A DNA stretch of 64,000 nucleotides from Gracilaria gracilis (taxonomy: Eukaryota > Rhodophyta > Florideophyceae > Gracilariales > Gracilariaceae). The notes under the pieces are model-generated. The model saw only the letters and a list, made by a program, of their open reading frames with translations. It did no database searches and was not told the DNA's origin. Of the stretch, positions 9,580-20,978 are shown piece after piece. Both the position numbers and the translations under genes were made by a program. The first letter of the stretch is position 1, and each line of letters begins with the position of its first letter. The stretch covers positions 930,001 through 994,000 of the forward strand of contig JARGSG010000012.1 in NCBI GenBank assembly GCA_030374805.1, read 5' to 3'.

Positions 9580-11548
9580 TCAGGCCCAGTTTGTTCCAGA
9601 TTCGAAGTATGCAGTTCTTACCGCATCGTTGCATTCGTAGTAGCGGTCAAGAACATTCTTGGTCAAATAGTTCCTCCGATTTTGTTCATGAGCCGAAGGC
9701 ATCTCTGAAAATTCCGGAATTGAAGACCGATGTGAAGCCAAGCATTCATCAGTCATGTTTTGAACTACATAATCGGCAGTCACACCACGCTTTAAAAGCT
9801 TAACAATCTTGTACTCACCGGTAGTAGAAAGCTTTTTGACTTGAACACATACAGGAACATCAGCCGCAAATCTAAATACATGATAACGGGATATACGAAA
9901 AGAACTTGGAACAGAAAGAAATGGCGTTAACAGCAGCTTCCAGTCCGTCCATTCAACTTCAGTCGAGCAAACAACCACGTTGTTTTCCGCACTGTTATTG
10001 ATTACACTCATCATTTCTGGAGGACAAAGCACATTTCTCTGCTTCAAGCGTCTCTTAACTAAACCAAACGCCCCGTCGCACACGTTCTTCGTGTGGCCTG
10101 CAATTAAAAAGTGTAACGTTATGCACTTCTCGTAACCCATTAATATTCGCCAAGCAAGCAGAAACAGGATAAACTTATTCTTGTTTTGCCCACTACAATT
10201 CTCCGCATGAAGCACAAGCTCTTTCACGGGATGAATCGATTTAAAGCTCTGTATGCAATTGGAGAGCATAGACCCAACTTCATTTGCAGTCTTATGACCA
10301 GGCCAGTGACCTTCCGGTAGCCCATAAATTCGGGTCACTCCATCGTTGCTAGTGTGCGCACCAAAGAAATCAAACTTCAAACCCGTGACGAAATGAAGTT
10401 GGCCTGGCTGCCTGAGCAGATGAGGCAACAGAACTTTTTCAGCAAAATCAAAGATGATATGAACCGAATTGCGGCTTGTTCGGGAACTATCACGACATTT
10501 CTTGTAGTGAGCAAATTCTAATGCAGCCTCTTGTCGGTGTGATTCTCACGCTCGATGCAGTGCCTCTCTAGTGTTGATGTCGCTTATGTTATCAATTTTG
10601 TCCAAGAGCTTCGAACAAGTGTCGCAAAAATCACTTCCCGATTTCATTATCTTTTAAAGTTAGTAGATATCTTGCCCAAACCTTGCAAAACGATTTCTTG
10701 GTGAGGGCCTCTGAAGGTTTCTGCTGTGTTGAAGCAACTCTTTCGTAGAACGCTTTCATTATTGTCTGCCATTCTTCCACGTATTGGCCATGTACCCCAC
10801 TCCTTGTCGTCGAACTCGGCAAGAAAATAACAGGAATATCTTCAGCCGATCCTCTCCCAGTTGGGCAAGCCATTCCATTGATTTCGCTGTATCGTTGCAA
10901 AAAAGTGAGCGCTACGTGAGATTGGAGCGTTAGTTTTCCGCTTCGTCGTTGATTTTCTTTTGATTCGCTGTGATGGAAGTCCAAGGAACTGGCAACTTCG
11001 TTAGAGTACTGTCTAACTGTACGGGGATGCATCTGCACTATTGATGCAAACGCATTTGAACAAAGATGAATTCCACGCAGTACGAAAAACGTTGATACTC
11101 TAGCCTGCTTTTTTTCATCTCTGCGTTGTCGTTTTCGTGCTTGCAAATAATGTGCGTCATAATTTGCAAGCTCATTCGGGCAGTCTGGAGGAGACGCGAG
11201 AGCAAGAAGTATCGATCGCACAGTTTTTGTGCGCATGGATTCATTCATTCTTGCAAAAGAGAACGAAAGTTACTTGCTCCCCTCAAAGCCGCACGGTGTA
11301 TCACATGTACAAAGGTTCATAAATCTTGTGTAGTGCGTACTGGCATTGGTCGTTTCGGTTTCACTTAGATCGTTATTTGGAGTTTGATATGCGCTTTGAT
11401 TGATATCTGTTTTCACTACATTTGCATTACGCCCTTCTTCGTCATTTCCGCTTTCGGTCGGTGCAGAAATGTCTTCGCATTCGAAAGCGGTCTCGAGATC
11501 TTGTTCTTGCAGTCTTTCGACGTCGCACAGAACATGATCGATGTCCAT
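9580..11548 (-). pseudogene. DUF7869-like putative transposase, broken by two stops and one frameshift
   Basis: A probable ATG is at 11548. The frame runs to 10631 with one in-frame TAA (11272-11270), shifts by one base near 10631-10640, and continues to 9580 with one in-frame TGA (10548-10546). Across the shift a cysteine pair, CDTC, opens a linker. The C-terminal core has FDFFGAHTSN, then LVLHAENCSGQNKNKF and LIAGHTKNVCDGAFGLVKRR. These are hallmarks of the DUF7869 domain found in transposon-like genes of many eukaryotes, with D, E/D and H/D positions that suggest an RNase-H-type DDE nuclease. The terminal inverted repeats around it support a transposase role. That role and the catalytic assignment are inference. 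Confidence 0.7.
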
Positions 11549-11782
11549 CGGTGCAAACAGCTTCGATGGTGCGAAAAGCCAGGAGGCTTTAGAACGGTCT
11601 ACAGCACCAAGAAGAATGGGATCGTATCTTTTGAACGGTGCGTTTTTATTTTTAGAACAGAAAAGCAAGAATGAAATTGTTTTTAAAAGTTCAACGGGCT
11701 TTTAGCATTTCACTCTGTCGTATTGACATGAATAGAAAGTGCTAGATGTCAGCTTTCTAACCATGTGCAAAACTTGCTGTGA

Positions 11783-11827
11783 CGTAATTTGTACATATGG
11801 AGTAATAAAAGTGGATCCTCACACATA
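11783..11827 (-). repeat. Right terminal inverted repeat of the DUF7869 element
   Basis: Read on the minus strand it begins TATGTGTGAGGATCCAC and continues TTTTATTACTCCATATGTAC, matching the left end with a 2-nt indel near the tip. Confidence 0.65.
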
Positions 11828-11850
11828 TGGGAACAACAGTTTGTTCCCAT
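11827..11850. repeat. Perfect 10-bp-arm hairpin
   Basis: ATGGGAACAA and TTGTTCCCAT flank a CAGT loop, immediately outside (or forming) the right tip of the DUF7869 element. Confidence 0.7.
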
Positions 11851-12461
11851 ACATGCATATTCTCCCGCAATTATCCAGCAATCAAGGCAATTAATCGCTC
11901 TTACGTGGGTACAGACAAAGGTACAGAAGCTAGAATCGGGATTTCTTAAACTCCGAACGGCTAGAACTGTACCCTCACCTGTACCGTTGGTACCCTGCTC
12001 AGTGCCGATTGGCTCTCTTGTCAAACAGTTTGGTAGTTAACCTACTTAAGTAGTCAACATCATACCTCTTAGGTAGTTCACACGAGATGTACGTCTATCA
12101 ATCCTCTAAGATACTGGCTTTTGTCAAGCACAAGATGCGATAGATTGCCAAACTAATGCTTTCTAGTTGATACCATGCTGGAATCTACTTATTCTTGTGA
12201 TTGTTAAACAATTTTAAAGATAGGTTACGGACAACAACCTACCTTCATAAGCAAAGATTGCTTTGTTAAAGGTATTCTACACTTTCACATAGGAAGCTCT
12301 TGTAGGTGTACATTGAACATCAAAACAGTCTTAATCATCCAGCTTTGAACTTCAAGAAATCAGTAGTTTCAAAGCATCAGAAATTGAGCAGCTTATCGTA
12401 GGATACGCAACTACTGCCTCTGATCACAGGGCTGCTGTGCTGCACTTCTCGTCAGAGACGG
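11851..12461. other. Non-coding stretch between transposon and satellite
   Basis: No supported gene. A few TAGGTAGT-like short repeats occur around 12,030-12,090. The first degenerate satellite units begin near 12,460. Confidence 0.4.
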
Positions 12462-13644
12462 AGCTGCTCATGCCCAGCTATGCCGAGCATGGGCAACTCT
12501 TGGATTTGAGCACATGCCCTCGTGCTCATAACAGGCGATTCGCTCCTCATACTCAGTACAGCCAAGTATGATCAGCGTTTGCGTCGTGTTTCAGTGCTCG
12601 GGACAAGCCTTAGTATTAGATATCTAGGCAGAAAAGGAGCAACAGCAGTCTAAAGTTTTGAGCAAAGAACGTGCTCCTGCTCATTGTATACGTCAACCTG
12701 CTCATGCTTGGCTGTTTCAAGCATGAGCAGCTCTAGACTGTGGAGCACACCGCTACGCATATGATCAGAACACCCTTGGGCTCCTCATCCCGGGCTGGGA
12801 CCGGCAGGAACAGCACTAGGCTGTGAGAGGAGAGCTGTGCTCGTGCTTATCAAACATTTGATGCTGCTCAAGCTCGGCACAACCGAACATGAGCAGACCT
12901 ACATTCTGAGCACAGGGCTGTGCCCGTCTTTATAACATGCTGCAATCTGCTCATGCTCGGCTGTGCCGAGCATGACCAGCCCCAAGCTCTGAGCTCAGCC
13001 CTGTGGCCGCGCTTAGATTACGCGGCAACGTTGCTCCTACTTGGCTGTGCCAAGCATGAGAAGCTCATGAATGTCAGACAGGGCGGTGCCAGTGGTCAGA
13101 ACACGCTTGGAGCTGCTCATGCTCGGCACAGCCGAGCATGAGCAGTCCCAGGCTATAAGGTAAGGGCTGTGCACGCGCTTTGAACACGTTTGAAGCTGCT
13201 CATGTTCAGCTTTGCCGAGAATGAGCAGCTTCCGGATGTGACCCAGGGCTGTGCCCTTGGTTTGATCACGCTTGGAGCTGCTCATGCTCGGCTGTGCCGA
13301 GCATGAGTAGCGCCAATTTGTGAGCTCGGGGCTGTGCCCGCAGTTGTAACACGCAGTAGCGTTGCTCTTGCATGCTCGGCACAGCCGATCATGATCAGCG
13401 TTGGTTCTGAGACAGAGCGGGGGAGGGGTTTGGAACACGCTTGGAGGTGCCCATGCTCGGCACAGCCGAGCATGAGCAGCCACAGGCTGTGGGCTCAGGG
13501 CTTTGCCTGAGCTTTGAATACATTTCAAGCTACTCATGTTTGGCTATGCCGAGCGTGAGCAGCTTCCGTATATGAGCAAGTGCTGTGCCGGTGGTCAGAA
13601 CACGCTTAGAGCCGCTCATGCCCGGCTGTGCCGAGCATGAGCAG
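12462..13644. repeat. Tandem satellite of ~83 bp, each unit with a hairpin whose loop occurs in both orientations
   Basis: Hairpins with arms close to CATGCTCGGC / GCCGAGCATG start at about 12462, 12698, 12863, 12947, 13031, 13113, 13195, 13278, 13363, 13448, 13530 and 13612. Spacing from 12863 on is 82-85 bp. The three-base centre is TGT in some units (12947, 13278, 13612) and ACA in others (12863, 13113, 13363, 13448). The spacer carries a second small hairpin, GGGCTGTGCCC, and a conserved GAACACGCTTGGAG-like segment. Units before 12863 are more degenerate. Two 15-bp direct repeats, GTTGCGAATGACCTT, follow at 13675-13704. No coding role is apparent. Confidence 0.85.
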
Positions 13645-13704
13645 CTCTGGGCGTGAGCACAGGGCTGTGCCTTTGTTGCGAATGACCTTGTTGCGAATGA
13701 CCTT

Positions 13705-14238
13705 GGCGCTTCTGAAGCATGTGCTTCGGATGCGCCGGGAGCAAGGGCTCATGGAGTCTTACATGAATGGGTGACTACTGACGATGTCACGTAAGTGGGT
13801 TCAGGAGTGACACAGAACCCTCGAATTTGACCCTGTTCAGAGGTGGCAAAAATCAAGCAGGACGCTACAGTGAGGGGGGTACAGATTTCAGGGAATGTCG
13901 GGAAAAGTGCCGTAATGTAGGATTATTTGCCAAAAAGAACCGTGCTTACGGGTTCTCAAGAGTGTAAGCGTTACGTGTGTCACGTTGTTCGGTCAACGGA
14001 TGCACGTAAGTATAAGTATAAAGTACATGTGTACTTGTACATGAGCACTGCATGGTGTGCAGTGTATCAATTGATTTTGTTCCGAAAAATTGCCTGTGGG
14101 ATACAGTCTATCCTCGTTACAAAGATGTTGAGCAGTAAGGATATTCACCTTATAAGGATGTCAGATGCGTTTCCCATTTGCGGATCGCTTTCTGAAAGGC
14201 GTCAGGCCGTTTCGAAAGGATAAGGATAAAAGGATGGC
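13705..14238. other. Non-coding stretch left of the first Copia element
   Basis: Only a weak ORF (13927-14223) is present and it matches nothing I know. A palindrome AAGTACATGTGTACTT lies around 14020-14036. Confidence 0.4.
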
Positions 14239-14243
14239 GTTAG
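14239..14243. repeat. Target-site duplication GTTAG (left)
   Basis: Identical to 21114-21118 on the other side of Copia-1. Confidence 0.9.
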
Positions 14244-14378
14244 TGAACAAGTGCGCAACTTCCCTCCCGGGTCAGGTAGCTTGCGGCCGTCGGCCGCTGT
14301 CCTTTAATCTGGCCACCGGTTGGAACGTGTGCACACTATGGCCCGTTCCAATCGGTGGCCACGACTACCTAATTTACA
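14244..14378 (-). repeat. 3' LTR of Copia-1
   Basis: 135 bp. On the element strand it starts TGTAAATTAGGTAGTCG and ends GCGCACTTGTTCA. Within it, CCACCGATTGGAAC and GTTCCAACCGGTGG form an imperfect internal hairpin. Confidence 0.9.
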
Positions 14379-14631
14379 CCGTCCTTCGCAAACATGTTCA
14401 AAGAACAATACTTTGCGTATAGACTTTTCCTTCCACTATTAAAAAGCATTGGCTACGATTAAAAACCCTAGCCACAGCAAAAACCCGTTGAAAAAAATTT
14501 GCGCCTCTAAGGAAAAGGTATAGCATCGCAAACAAAATCCTGTAGATTAGTAACCATAGTATATGAACACAAAAACACAAACAGGACAAAAAACAAAAGT
14601 GCAGTAAGTTCAATACAAAAGGAAAAACATC

Positions 14632-16158
14632 TTAAGCCATAAGACCGCAAAGTAGTCTTAATTTCTCTGTCAAGTCAAAGCGCACGGCCTTTGTGAGAAT
14701 CTCCGCAGGTTGGACGTCTGTCTTTATCTCTTCAACATTCACAATCCTTAACTTCACCAGCTCTTTCACATGATGAAATTTCATAGCAATGTGCTTATTC
14801 TTTTCAGAAGTTTTAGAACTATTTGCAAGTGACAGTGCTGTAGAACTGTCAGTAAATATAGAAATTGAGTACATCCTATGCTCTTGTTCTTCAAAAACCT
14901 CATCGTTGCGTGGTTCCCAGAAAAGTCTTTTCATCTACGTCAAGGCCTTCCCGAAATACGACAGTGCGATGTATTTGGCTTCTCCGGATGACAGAGCAAT
15001 AAGCGTTTGCTTTTTCGTCGTCCACCTAACCGGTGCTTCATTCATCTTCATCAACAAGCCTGTTGTAGACTTCCTAGTCTCATGACATCCAGCCCAGTCT
15101 GCATCACAGAATGTTTCTATTGGTGCTGATGTATTCGCTGGAAAGAACAAACACAGTTCTTTCGTACCTTTTAAGTACCGCAGTACTCTCTTTGCTAGTC
15201 CAATATGCCTCATGCAGGGATCGTGAACTTGCCTTGCCAGCATTGAAGCTGCAAACATTATGTCCGGCCTGGATGAGATGGCCAAGTACATCATATGTCC
15301 TACCATCTTACGGTAGCGACCGTAAAGCGCAGGCGAGATTTGCAACTCATCATTGCCACGTCCAGTTAGGTCGCACGGAGAGAGCAATGGGGTCCGTGCC
15401 GAGTTGGAGTTTAACAATCCATATTCCCTCAGCATCTTATCGACGTACCTAGTTTGTCGGACCTTTATACCATTCCTGTCTCGTTCAATGTCTAGTCCCA
15501 CAAAGGACTTCGCTTCACCGAGAAACTTTACTTGAAAAAGCTTCCACATTTCTTCCTTGAACTCATTCAGGAGAGAACGAGAGTTTGACGACATGAGAAT
15601 GTCATCTACAACCACCAGGAGATTCAGCGTGCCGGTTTTAGATTTGTAAATGTAGAGGCGGCTGTCCGTGCTTGATTGTTTGAACCAGTGACGTAGGAGT
15701 TCGTCGTGAAGCAGAGATCCCCAGATTTGCCCAGCTTGTCGTGCTCCGTAGATTGACTTTTTGAGCAGGCAGACTTTTCCGGGGACGTACGAAGATCCAG
15801 AAGAGTTTTGCGGTGGCTCCATTAGCAAAGTTTCGTCCAGGTCTCCGTACAAGTATGCGTTGCTGATATTCATTGTCTCCAGTTTGAGTCCTTGAGTGGC
15901 TGCTTTTCCGATGGCGAGACGAATAGTCTCAAGGCGTGCCACTGGTGCATAGATATTGTCTGGGTCAAAGTCCAAGTAAGGGCGCTGCTTGTCGCCCCGT
16001 ATTACACAACGCGCTTTAGCGAGGGTCTTAGGAGAATCAGCGCTTACGTGCTTGACCAGAGAAGTCCATAGGAAAGGAAGTGGTTTTATTCCATTCCTCC
16101 TGTCGACCAATTCCCATGTTCCCCTGTTCACGAGCGCGTTAAACTCCCGGTCGATCGC
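14632..16158 (-). pseudogene. pol: Copia-1 reverse transcriptase and RNase H
   Basis: The RT block begins with NRGTWELVDRR and carries NIYAPVARLETIRL, MNISNAYLYGDLDE and CLLKKSIYGARQAGQIW. The catalytic box reads VVVDDILMS in place of the common YVDD form. RNase H follows with FCDADWAGCHETRKST and IALSSGEAKYIAL, ending near DVQPAEILTKAV. It continues the integrase frame, separated only by an in-frame TAA near 16158, and a second in-frame TAG at 14937-14935 splits RNase H. There is no frameshift across this part, so decay is light. Confidence 0.9.
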
Positions 16159-17482
16159 TTAAGCCCAGTCGGGGATGTTCCGAGCTTCTTCGAAGCTTAT
16201 GTGGGCTTTTCCGGGGTCTCCGAGATCTTGAGAGCGGGAGCGAGCGACCATGCAGTGGGCCAGGGATGCATCCATATGTTCTTCGTCCTCTTCTCTCATA
16301 TCTCGTTCGGCTTTTATCCGTCGTAGAGAGGAGAAGTCGATGAGTTCTTTTAGTGCAGATAGAGACTCTTTTGTCACCTTAAAGTCCCTGTCTCGACATT
16401 TAATCACTTTCCGTAACGATGGAACGTATATCCTTAGTAAAGTGCGGGGGCTCTGCATGCCGACAAAGTGACCTGGGAGTGAGCGAGGAAGTAACTTCTT
16501 GTTCGCTACAGTTTCCGACCTGTAGATGAATGCGTGTCCAGGTTGGCCGAACTTGAGGATGTTCGTAAAGTCGGGCTTTCGCCCAAACCAAATGGTGTAC
16601 GGTATCTTCATGTCTATACAGGAGTTTGGCAGCCTGTTCCTCAGGACGTTTGCGTGTGAGATGGCTTCTTCCCAGAGTTGTAGCGGAAGCTGGGAAGGTT
16701 GTAGAAAGGTTCGTGCCATCTTCCACAAGTCCTGAATGATCTTTTCTGCAACACCATTAGACTGATGTGCATACGGTGGCGCGTATGCGAGAAACATTCC
16801 GCTCTCCATTGCGTAGGTGATGAAGTCGTTCGATCTGTTCTCACCCACCCCGTCAAGCGAACGCGGTACATTCGGTTCGGGGGTATATCGGTTTCCACGC
16901 GAGCCTTGTACGATCAGACAGACTGAAAGAACTAGGACTTCTTGTCCATGAAGTAGACAGAACAGACCCTTGTGTTATCGTCGATGAGTACCTGAGTGTA
17001 GGCAGATCCTTGTAGGGAGGGAGGATTTATGGGGCCCGTAAGATCGGTGTGGGTGAGTTCCAATGGATGAGAGACTACGGACGTCGTATGGTGGAGTGCG
17101 GCGCGTTTGCTTCCCGCGTGGGTGCAGGATGTGCAGTGAACGTTACTTACTTCCGTGGAGGAGAGTCTTGGAACCCCTTCGCACTGATCCCGCATGCCAG
17201 AAGTTTTTCTCGTCCAGGGTGTCCCAGTTTATCATGCCAATCCTTGGCTGTGTTGCCAGGGGACAGGATGGATCCATGTGCTCGAAGGGAAGGTGCTGGA
17301 CTTGGTACAGGGTATAGTCCGTCGTTCGAAGTAGATGTGTGGATGATTTGCCCCGTAGTTGGATCCTTGATGAGGAACCCCGTTTCTTCGCCATTCGAGA
17401 ACTCGACACGGACATGATGTGAAAGAAGAGAGAGAGAAATGAGGTTAGTATCGAAAGAAGGCGTTTGTTTTGCCGGTAGCAT
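16159..17482 (-). pseudogene. pol: Copia-1 protease end, GAG-pre-integrase and integrase
   Basis: Pieces in order: the protease C-terminal part and the zinc-binding pre-integrase region (17482-17147, WHDKLGHPGREKL); the integrase start (17195-16932, VHCTSCTHAGSK and LELTHTDLTGPI with the first Asp); then 16898-16159 with YAPPYAHQSNGVAEKIIQ holding the catalytic Glu and FGQPGHAFIYRSETVANKK. At least two frameshifts separate the pieces (near 17150-17195 and 16850-16930). The second catalytic Asp falls in the damaged stretch. Confidence 0.85.
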
Positions 17483-17563
17483 AACACCTTCTCCAATTGG
17501 TAGTCTGATAGTGCCATGCCCAATTATTTCTGAGGATCGGTCGCACGTTCGAACCGTCTGGCG

Positions 17564-18646
17564 TCATGTTGAATGATATTCACAGAAAGAGTTTCTCTCC
17601 TTGACGAAAACATGTGTGGCGCCGGAGTCCAACCATGTGGGAACTTCATCGCTTTGGGAAACGCTTGCTTGCGCTATGGCAATGAAGCCGCGTGGTGATC
17701 GATCCTCGTGATCGGCATTATTGCGCTGGTTCCACCTACTGTTGTTGCGATTACTGTGGGCTGGCTCGTGTGTGCTGTCCCACTCCTTGTGTCGTTTGCT
17801 ATTGTTTCGACCACGAGATTGTTCTTTGTAACGACCACTTTTGCGGTTAGTGGGATTGTTCCTATCTCTCAATCGTTTGCGAGACCAGCATTCGGAGCGT
17901 ATATGGCCAATTCGTCCGCAGTTCCAACACTCAAGGCCTTTTGAGGCCTTTCGTGGGGGTTGCCTTTGGCGTCCCAAGCTTGACTTCTGTGCCGCAGGAT
18001 ACGGGTGCTTGCTGTTATTCTTTGACTCCGTTGGCTTTGATTTCAGGCTAGAGACGCGGTGGTTTCGTCGGTCCATCTCGGAACGGACGAGCGAGACAAC
18101 TTGATCATATTCCATGTTGTTCGCGTTAGCCAATAGCGTAATAGCCATCAATGAGTCGGGCAGCGTCCGCAGTAGTGTAGCTGTACGTTCGTGGTCGGTT
18201 AATGGATCGCCGAGACGAGGAAGCTCCAGGAAATTAGTTTCAAGTTCCAGTAAATGCTGTTGTATTTCGTCACCTTCCCGGAATGCTAACGTGGTCAGCT
18301 TCTGCCTTAGGTTCATCTTGGATTGTATGTTGTTCTTTTTGTAAGTAGACTCCAACTTAGACCACACTTCCAACGCAGAGCAGTGTTCAAGTTCCAGTAA
18401 CTCTGATACGGCGACGATGGGTTGCGTACCAAGATTCTGCACGATGGCAGATCGTGCCTTTCGGTCAGCATCGTCCCACCGTCTTCGAGCTTGTGCGGTG
18501 CCTTCGACGGGTCGTGGCTCGGTGAAAACGAAGAGCGATTGCAGGGAATGCATCAGGTCACGGACGTAGATACGCCAAGTGTAGTAGTCGGTACTTCCTT
18601 TGAGCCGAGGAATGCGCTTCGACTCGTGCTCTCTGTCGGCTTCCAT
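17564..18646 (-). pseudogene. gag: Copia-1 gag and start of protease
   Basis: An ATG at 18646 opens a 360-codon frame. It has a UBN2/retrotran_gag capsid-type region (LEVWSKLESTYKKNNIQSKM, then LRTLPDSLMAI), a basic linker, a CCHC zinc knuckle CWNCGRIGHIRSEC, and the aspartic protease active site WLDSGATHVF near its end. The frame closes at 17564 soon after the protease motif; the protein continues in another frame, so protease is frameshifted. Gag itself appears intact. Confidence 0.9.
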
Positions 18647-18720
18647 CGCGGAGTGGTCTCAAACGCGGGAGCGGACAGGCAAATGCAGTGTAAAATCTTC
18701 CTCCCGTCGCCTACTGGCTG

Positions 18721-19350
18721 AGGGATACTTCTTATTCAGAGTCACTGGCAGGGGGTGCTAGCCCCGTACTCCTAAAAGTCAGACCTCTGACTCCGGGTAA
18801 ACTCTCTCCCGGTGAGGCACGTTTTTCTTCGGCCTGTCAAGTTCTGCGTGCGTCAGAACGAGATGCGCTTTTGCAACTACGAGACGTCCAGAGGAGGTTA
18901 CTAATAGGTAGATATGTTTTCACCAGTACACCCTCTCTAGTCTCTTACGTTGTACGAGCTCGGCGAACTACTCCGTTATGCTTCAGGTTCGCGGGCAGCC
19001 CGGGCCAAACGACGAGGCACCCCGTCCTCGTGGGCAGGCAGAGCACCCCCCAGCAGAGCCAGTTATTCGGAGCGATATCAGATCCCACGACTTGGTACAA
19101 GCTCCCAGTCGATTCCCTGCCGGTGCTCAGCTTGCGAGCTGCCCACTCCTCTAAAGTACCAACTTCCTCAACGAGGGAGGCAACAGAGGCTCTTAATCAA
19201 CAGACGTAGCTTCCCGCCCGTTAAATACACGACACCACGCAGCTTCCCGTGGGCCAGAGAGACTTCAAAACTCAACCTGTAGTTCTCGACCAGGGAGATA
19301 ATCCAATGCCTAGTGCGCCAACACACCACGCCCCGTAGACAACGTAGGCT
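18721..19350 (-). other. Copia-1 leader, unique part
   Basis: Sequence between gag and the tandem array. It has no domain-bearing ORF. It is a 5' untranslated leader by position. Confidence 0.5.
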
Positions 19351-19439
19351 CTAGGAGGGTGTGTTGCAGCAGCGCGGCCGAGACAAGCGTGGCGGGGCAG
19401 GCCAAGGGAGACAAGGCGGGGCGGCCAGAGGCAGGCGAG

Positions 19440-20600
19440 GCGATGCGGCTGGCGGAGGCAAACGAGGCGGCGCGGCCAAATGCGGGTGAGGCGGTGCGGC
19501 TGAAGGAGAGAGGCGGCGCGGCCGAGGGTGGAGGCGGCGGGGCTGAAGGCAGACGAGTCGGCGCGACCAAATGCGGGTGAGGCGGCGCGGCCGAAAGAGA
19601 GAGGCGGTGCGGCCGAGGGTGGAGGCGGCGGGGCTGAAGGCAGACGACTCGGCGGGACCAAATGCGGGTGAGGTGGCGCGGCCGAAGGACAGAGGCGGTG
19701 CGGCCGAGGGTGGAGGCGGCGGGGCCGAAGGCAGACGAGTCGGCGCGACCAAATGCGGGTGAGGCGGCGCGGCCGAAGGAGAGAGGCGGCGCGGTCGAGA
19801 GTGCAGGCGGCGCGGCCGAAGGCAGACGAGTCGGCGCGACCAAATGCGGGTGAGGCGGCGCGGCCGAAGGAGAGATGCGGTGCGGCCGAGGGTGCAGGCG
19901 GCGCGGCCGAAGGCAGACGAGTCGGCGCGATCAAATGCGGGCGAGGCGGCGCGGCCGAAGGACAGAGGCGGTGCGGCCGAGGGTGCAGACGGCGCGGCCG
20001 AAAGCAGACGAGTCGGCACGATCAAATGCGGGTGAGGCGGCGCGGCCGAAGGAGAGAGGCGGTGCGGCCGAGGGTGGAGGCGGCGGGGCTGAAGGCAGAC
20101 GACTCGGCGGGACCAAATGCGGGTGAGGTGGCGCGGCCGAAGGACAGAGGCGGTGCGGCCGAGGGTGGAGGCGGCGGGGCCGAAGGCAGACGAGTCGGCG
20201 CGACCAAATGCGGGTGAGGCGGCGCGGCCGAAGGAGAGAGGCGGTGCGGCCGAGGGTGCAGGCGGCGCGGCCGAAGGCAGACGAGTCGGCGCGATCAAAT
20301 GCGGGCGAGGCGGCGCGGCCGAAGGACAGAGGCGGTGCGGCCGAGGGTGCAGACGGCGCGGCCGAAAGCAGACGAGTCGGCACGATCAAATGCGGGTGAG
20401 GCGGCGCGGCCGAAGGAGAGAGGCGGTGCGGCCAAGGGTGCAGGCGGCGGGGCCGAAGGCAGACGAGTCGGCGCGATCAAATGTGGGTGAGGCGGCGCGG
20501 CCGAAGAAGAGAGGCGGTGCGGCCGAGGGTGCAGGCGGCGCGGCCGAAGGCAGACGAGGCGGCGTGGCCGAAGGAGAGAGGCGGCGCGGCCAAGGGTGGA
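19440..20600. repeat. 91-bp tandem array inside the Copia-1 leader
   Basis: A GC-rich unit recurs at about 19571, 19662, 19753, 19844, 19935, 20026, 20117, 20208, 20299, 20390 and 20481. Because 91 is not a multiple of three, each copy shifts frame, and long open frames appear on both strands (for example minus 20298-19351 and plus 20117-21118). They encode rotated repeats rich in Arg/Ala/Pro and are not real genes. The copies at 20026 and 20117 match 19571 and 19662, while 20208 and 20299 match 19844 and 19935, so a multi-unit block was duplicated with loss of one unit. From about 20,570 the array decays into shorter GGCGGCGCGGCCG repeats up to about 20,900. Confidence 0.9.
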
Positions 20601-20960
20601 CGAGGCGGCGCGGCGGTGGAGAGAGGCGGCGCGGCCGGGGGAGCAAGGCGGCGCGGCCGGAGGAGCGAGGCGGCGTGGCCGGGGGAGCAAGGCGGGGCAG
20701 CAAAGGCACGAGGTGGCGCGGCCGGGGAAGACGACGCAGCGCAGCGAACGCGCAAGACGGTACGGTAAGAACGCGATGCGGCGTGGTCAAGGCACGAGGC
20801 GGCATAGCCGGGAGAGGCGGCGCGGCGTGGCCAAAGGCCATAGGCGGCGCGGCCAAGCAGACGAGGGAGTGCGGCCGAAGGCAGGAGGCGGCGCAGCTGG
20901 GAGAGGCGGGGCGGTGGTCGTCGGGCTTGGAGCGTCACGAACGGCCGGTCGGAGGGATCG

Positions 20961-20978
20961 TCCTCGCGAATGCTACCA
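20961..20978 (-). promoter_or_regulatory. Primer binding site of Copia-1
   Basis: On the minus strand TGGTAGCATTCGCGAGGA begins immediately after the 5' LTR. The first nine bases are identical to those after the 5' LTR of Copia-2 and fit priming by a tRNA ending ATGCTACCA. Confidence 0.75.

Larger units (their letters stand above)
9395..11827 (-). mobile_element. DNA transposon with imperfect terminal inverted repeats carrying a DUF7869-like gene
   Basis: Left (9395-9434) and right (11783-11827) ends are inverted copies. After GGATC they share about 30 bp with roughly four mismatches, including WATTACTCCATATGT. The ends flank one decayed coding region on the minus strand. I could not fix a target duplication; both outer edges sit in TATG/ATAT contexts. 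The superfamily is not one I can name. A short hairpin (11827-11850) lies at the right edge. Confidence 0.65.

Noticed and set aside
13037..13537. Minus-strand ORF of 166 codons inside the hairpin satellite
   Set aside because: It is a by-product of the ~83-bp repeat, and the peptide simply repeats with the unit.
12462..13644. CRISPR-like array of palindromic repeats
   Set aside because: The spacers are themselves repeats of each other, the period is ~83 bp, and the DNA is clearly eukaryotic.
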